A stretch of 64,000 nucleotides of DNA from Streptomyces sp. SUK 48. GTDB taxonomy: Bacteria; Actinomycetota; Actinomycetes; Streptomycetales; Streptomycetaceae. Both the position numbers and the translations under genes were made by a program. Of the stretch, positions 63,146 to 64,000 are shown piece by piece. The notes under the pieces were generated by a model. It did not search any database, was not told where the DNA came from, and saw only the letters and a program-made list of their open reading frames with translations. Location of the stretch: the NCBI RefSeq assembly GCF_009650765.1, contig NZ_CP045740.1:3100001-3164000 (forward strand). Reading direction: 5' to 3'. Position 1 is the first letter of the stretch; every line of letters starts with the position of its first letter.

Positions 63146-64000
63146 TCAACCGCCGTCGAACATGCGTACCGGCAGCATCCGCATCGCCTCCCGCAGCGCC
63201 CCCGCCAGTTCCTCGTACTCGGCACCGCGTGCCGCGCCCGCGCGCATCGCGAGGGCGACCCGGCGGCTCGGGGCCGGGTCGGCGAAGTAGCCGGTGAGCA
63301 ACTGGCTGCTGCGGGTGGTCTCCAGCTTGAGCGCGGTGCGCGGCAGCAGGGTGCAGCCGAGGCCGCCCGCGACCAGCTGGACCAGCGTGGACAGCCCGGC
63401 GGCCGTCGTCGTCACCGGGGCGTCCGCGCGGCCCGCCTCCCGGCAGATGTCGAGGGCCTGGTCGCGCAGGCAGTGACCCTCGTCCAGCAGCAGCAGGTTC
63501 AGCTCCTTCAGCGCCTCGCGCGGGATGCCCTCGCGGCCGCCGAGCCAGTGGTCGAGCGGGGTGACCAGCACGAAGTCCTCGTCGAACAGCGGGAGTTCGG
63601 CGATGCCGGGGACGCCCAGCGGGACGGCGAGCAGCAGCAGGTCGAGGCGCCCGGTGGCCAGGCCGTCGATCAGGCTGGAGGTCTGCTCCTCGTGCACCTG
63701 GAGGTCGAGGTCCGGGTAGCGCTCATGGACGAGCCGCAGCACGGTCGGCAGAAGATATGGCGCCACGGTGGGGATCACCCCGAGGCGCAGCGCCCCGGTG
63801 AAGGGGGCGCGGACCGCCTCCGCCTCCTCCAGCAGCGCGCCGACCGCCTCCAGCACCGCCTTCGCCCGCACCGCCAGCCGCTCCCCCGCGGGCGAGAGCA
63901 GTACCTTGCGCGTCGTACGCTCGAGGAGGGTCACTCCGAGTGTCTCCTCCAGCGCCGAGACCGCGCCGGACAGCGCGGGCTGGCTCATGCCGATGGCCGC
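63146..64000 (-). CDS. oxyR: OxyR, peroxide-sensing LysR-type regulator (C-terminal 285 residues)
   Basis: The gene runs off the window at 64000, so the first part of the LysR winged helix is missing. Visible are AAIGMSQPALSGAVSALEETLGVTLLERTTRKVLLS (end of the helix-turn-helix) and the regulatory domain. The redox motif EGHCLRDQALDIC has cysteines nine residues apart (codons 63470-63472 and 63443-63445), the spacing of the disulfide-forming pair in E. coli OxyR, which separates it from ordinary LysR proteins. It senses hydrogen peroxide and in Streptomyces controls the neighbouring ahpCD genes, which would lie just beyond the window. The ATG at 63988 is internal. Confidence 0.93.
   Translation of the reverse strand, partial: AAIGMSQPALSGAVSALEETLGVTLLERTTRKVLLSPAGERLAVRAKAVLEAVGALLEEAEAVRAPFTGALRLGVIPTVAPYLLPTVLRLVHERYPDLDLQVHEEQTSSLIDGLATGRLDLLLLAVPLGVPGIAELPLFDEDFVLVTPLDHWLGGREGIPREALKELNLLLLDEGHCLRDQALDICREAGRADAPVTTTAAGLSTLVQLVAGGLGCTLLPRTALKLETTRSSQLLTGYFADPAPSRRVALAMRAGAARGAEYEELAGALREAMRMLPVRMFDGG

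Overview
This is a high-GC actinobacterial chromosome segment, almost certainly from a Streptomyces. The codon bias, frequent GTG/TTG starts, bldK-type oligopeptide importers, a WhiB-like protein, RsbU/RsbW-type stress regulators and the content and order of core genes (typA, sdh, ychF, ppgK, ispH, xseAB, glpX, wbl, fum genes, oxyR) all match the S. coelicolor core. No tRNA, rRNA or CRISPR array was seen.

Region 1 (1-21 kb) is dominated by peptide import. It opens with the end of an S9 peptidase (+). A five-gene oligopeptide/dipeptide ABC operon follows on the minus strand (6706 down to 1143: lipoprotein, two permeases, two ATPases). Next come two complete bldK-type operons with the same unusual order (permease, binding lipoprotein, permease, ATPase, ATPase): one on plus (7181-13279) and one on minus (20949 down to 14705). 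They converge on a divergent VOC-protein/methyltransferase pair. The minus copy is the better candidate for bldKABCDE by strand and position. Its bldKD-type ATPase carries a single-base frameshift, and so does the methyltransferase.

Region 2 (21-30 kb) holds typA with a textbook terminator, an orphan family-5 peptide-binding lipoprotein, a small coiled-coil protein, and a succinate dehydrogenase/fumarate reductase operon (sdhC-sdhA-sdhB). The sdhB stop codon lies inside a 166-bp MITE-like element.

Region 3 (30-43 kb) is accessory and regulatory. It contains a membrane-anchored GH18-like protein, a coiled-coil membrane protein, a PAS-PAS-GAF-PP2C-HATPase phosphatase, a free RsbW-like ATPase with a sigma-B-like promoter, a Nudix hydrolase, a SPOR-like small protein, a GntR/UTRA regulator, a serpin, and a VapBC-type toxin-antitoxin pair beside a DUF234 remnant. 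From remembered S. coelicolor synteny, this is the interval that holds the actinorhodin cluster there; no polyketide genes are present here.

Region 4 (43-64 kb) is core metabolism and stress biology: polyphosphate glucokinase, IspH, exonuclease VII, a nitroreductase, DUF4245, class II FBPase (GlpX), a WhiB-like protein, a DUF1707 protein, both class I (4Fe-4S) and class II fumarases, a DUF402 protein, a second GAF-PP2C-HATPase phosphatase with a sigma-B-like promoter, a class A penicillin-binding protein, a PadR-ABC-FtsX operon, and the C-terminal part of OxyR running off the window end.

Three probable frameshifts (14492-14496, 16445-16448, 32963-32969) each look like one missing base in a C/G run, so assembly error must be excluded before inferring biology.
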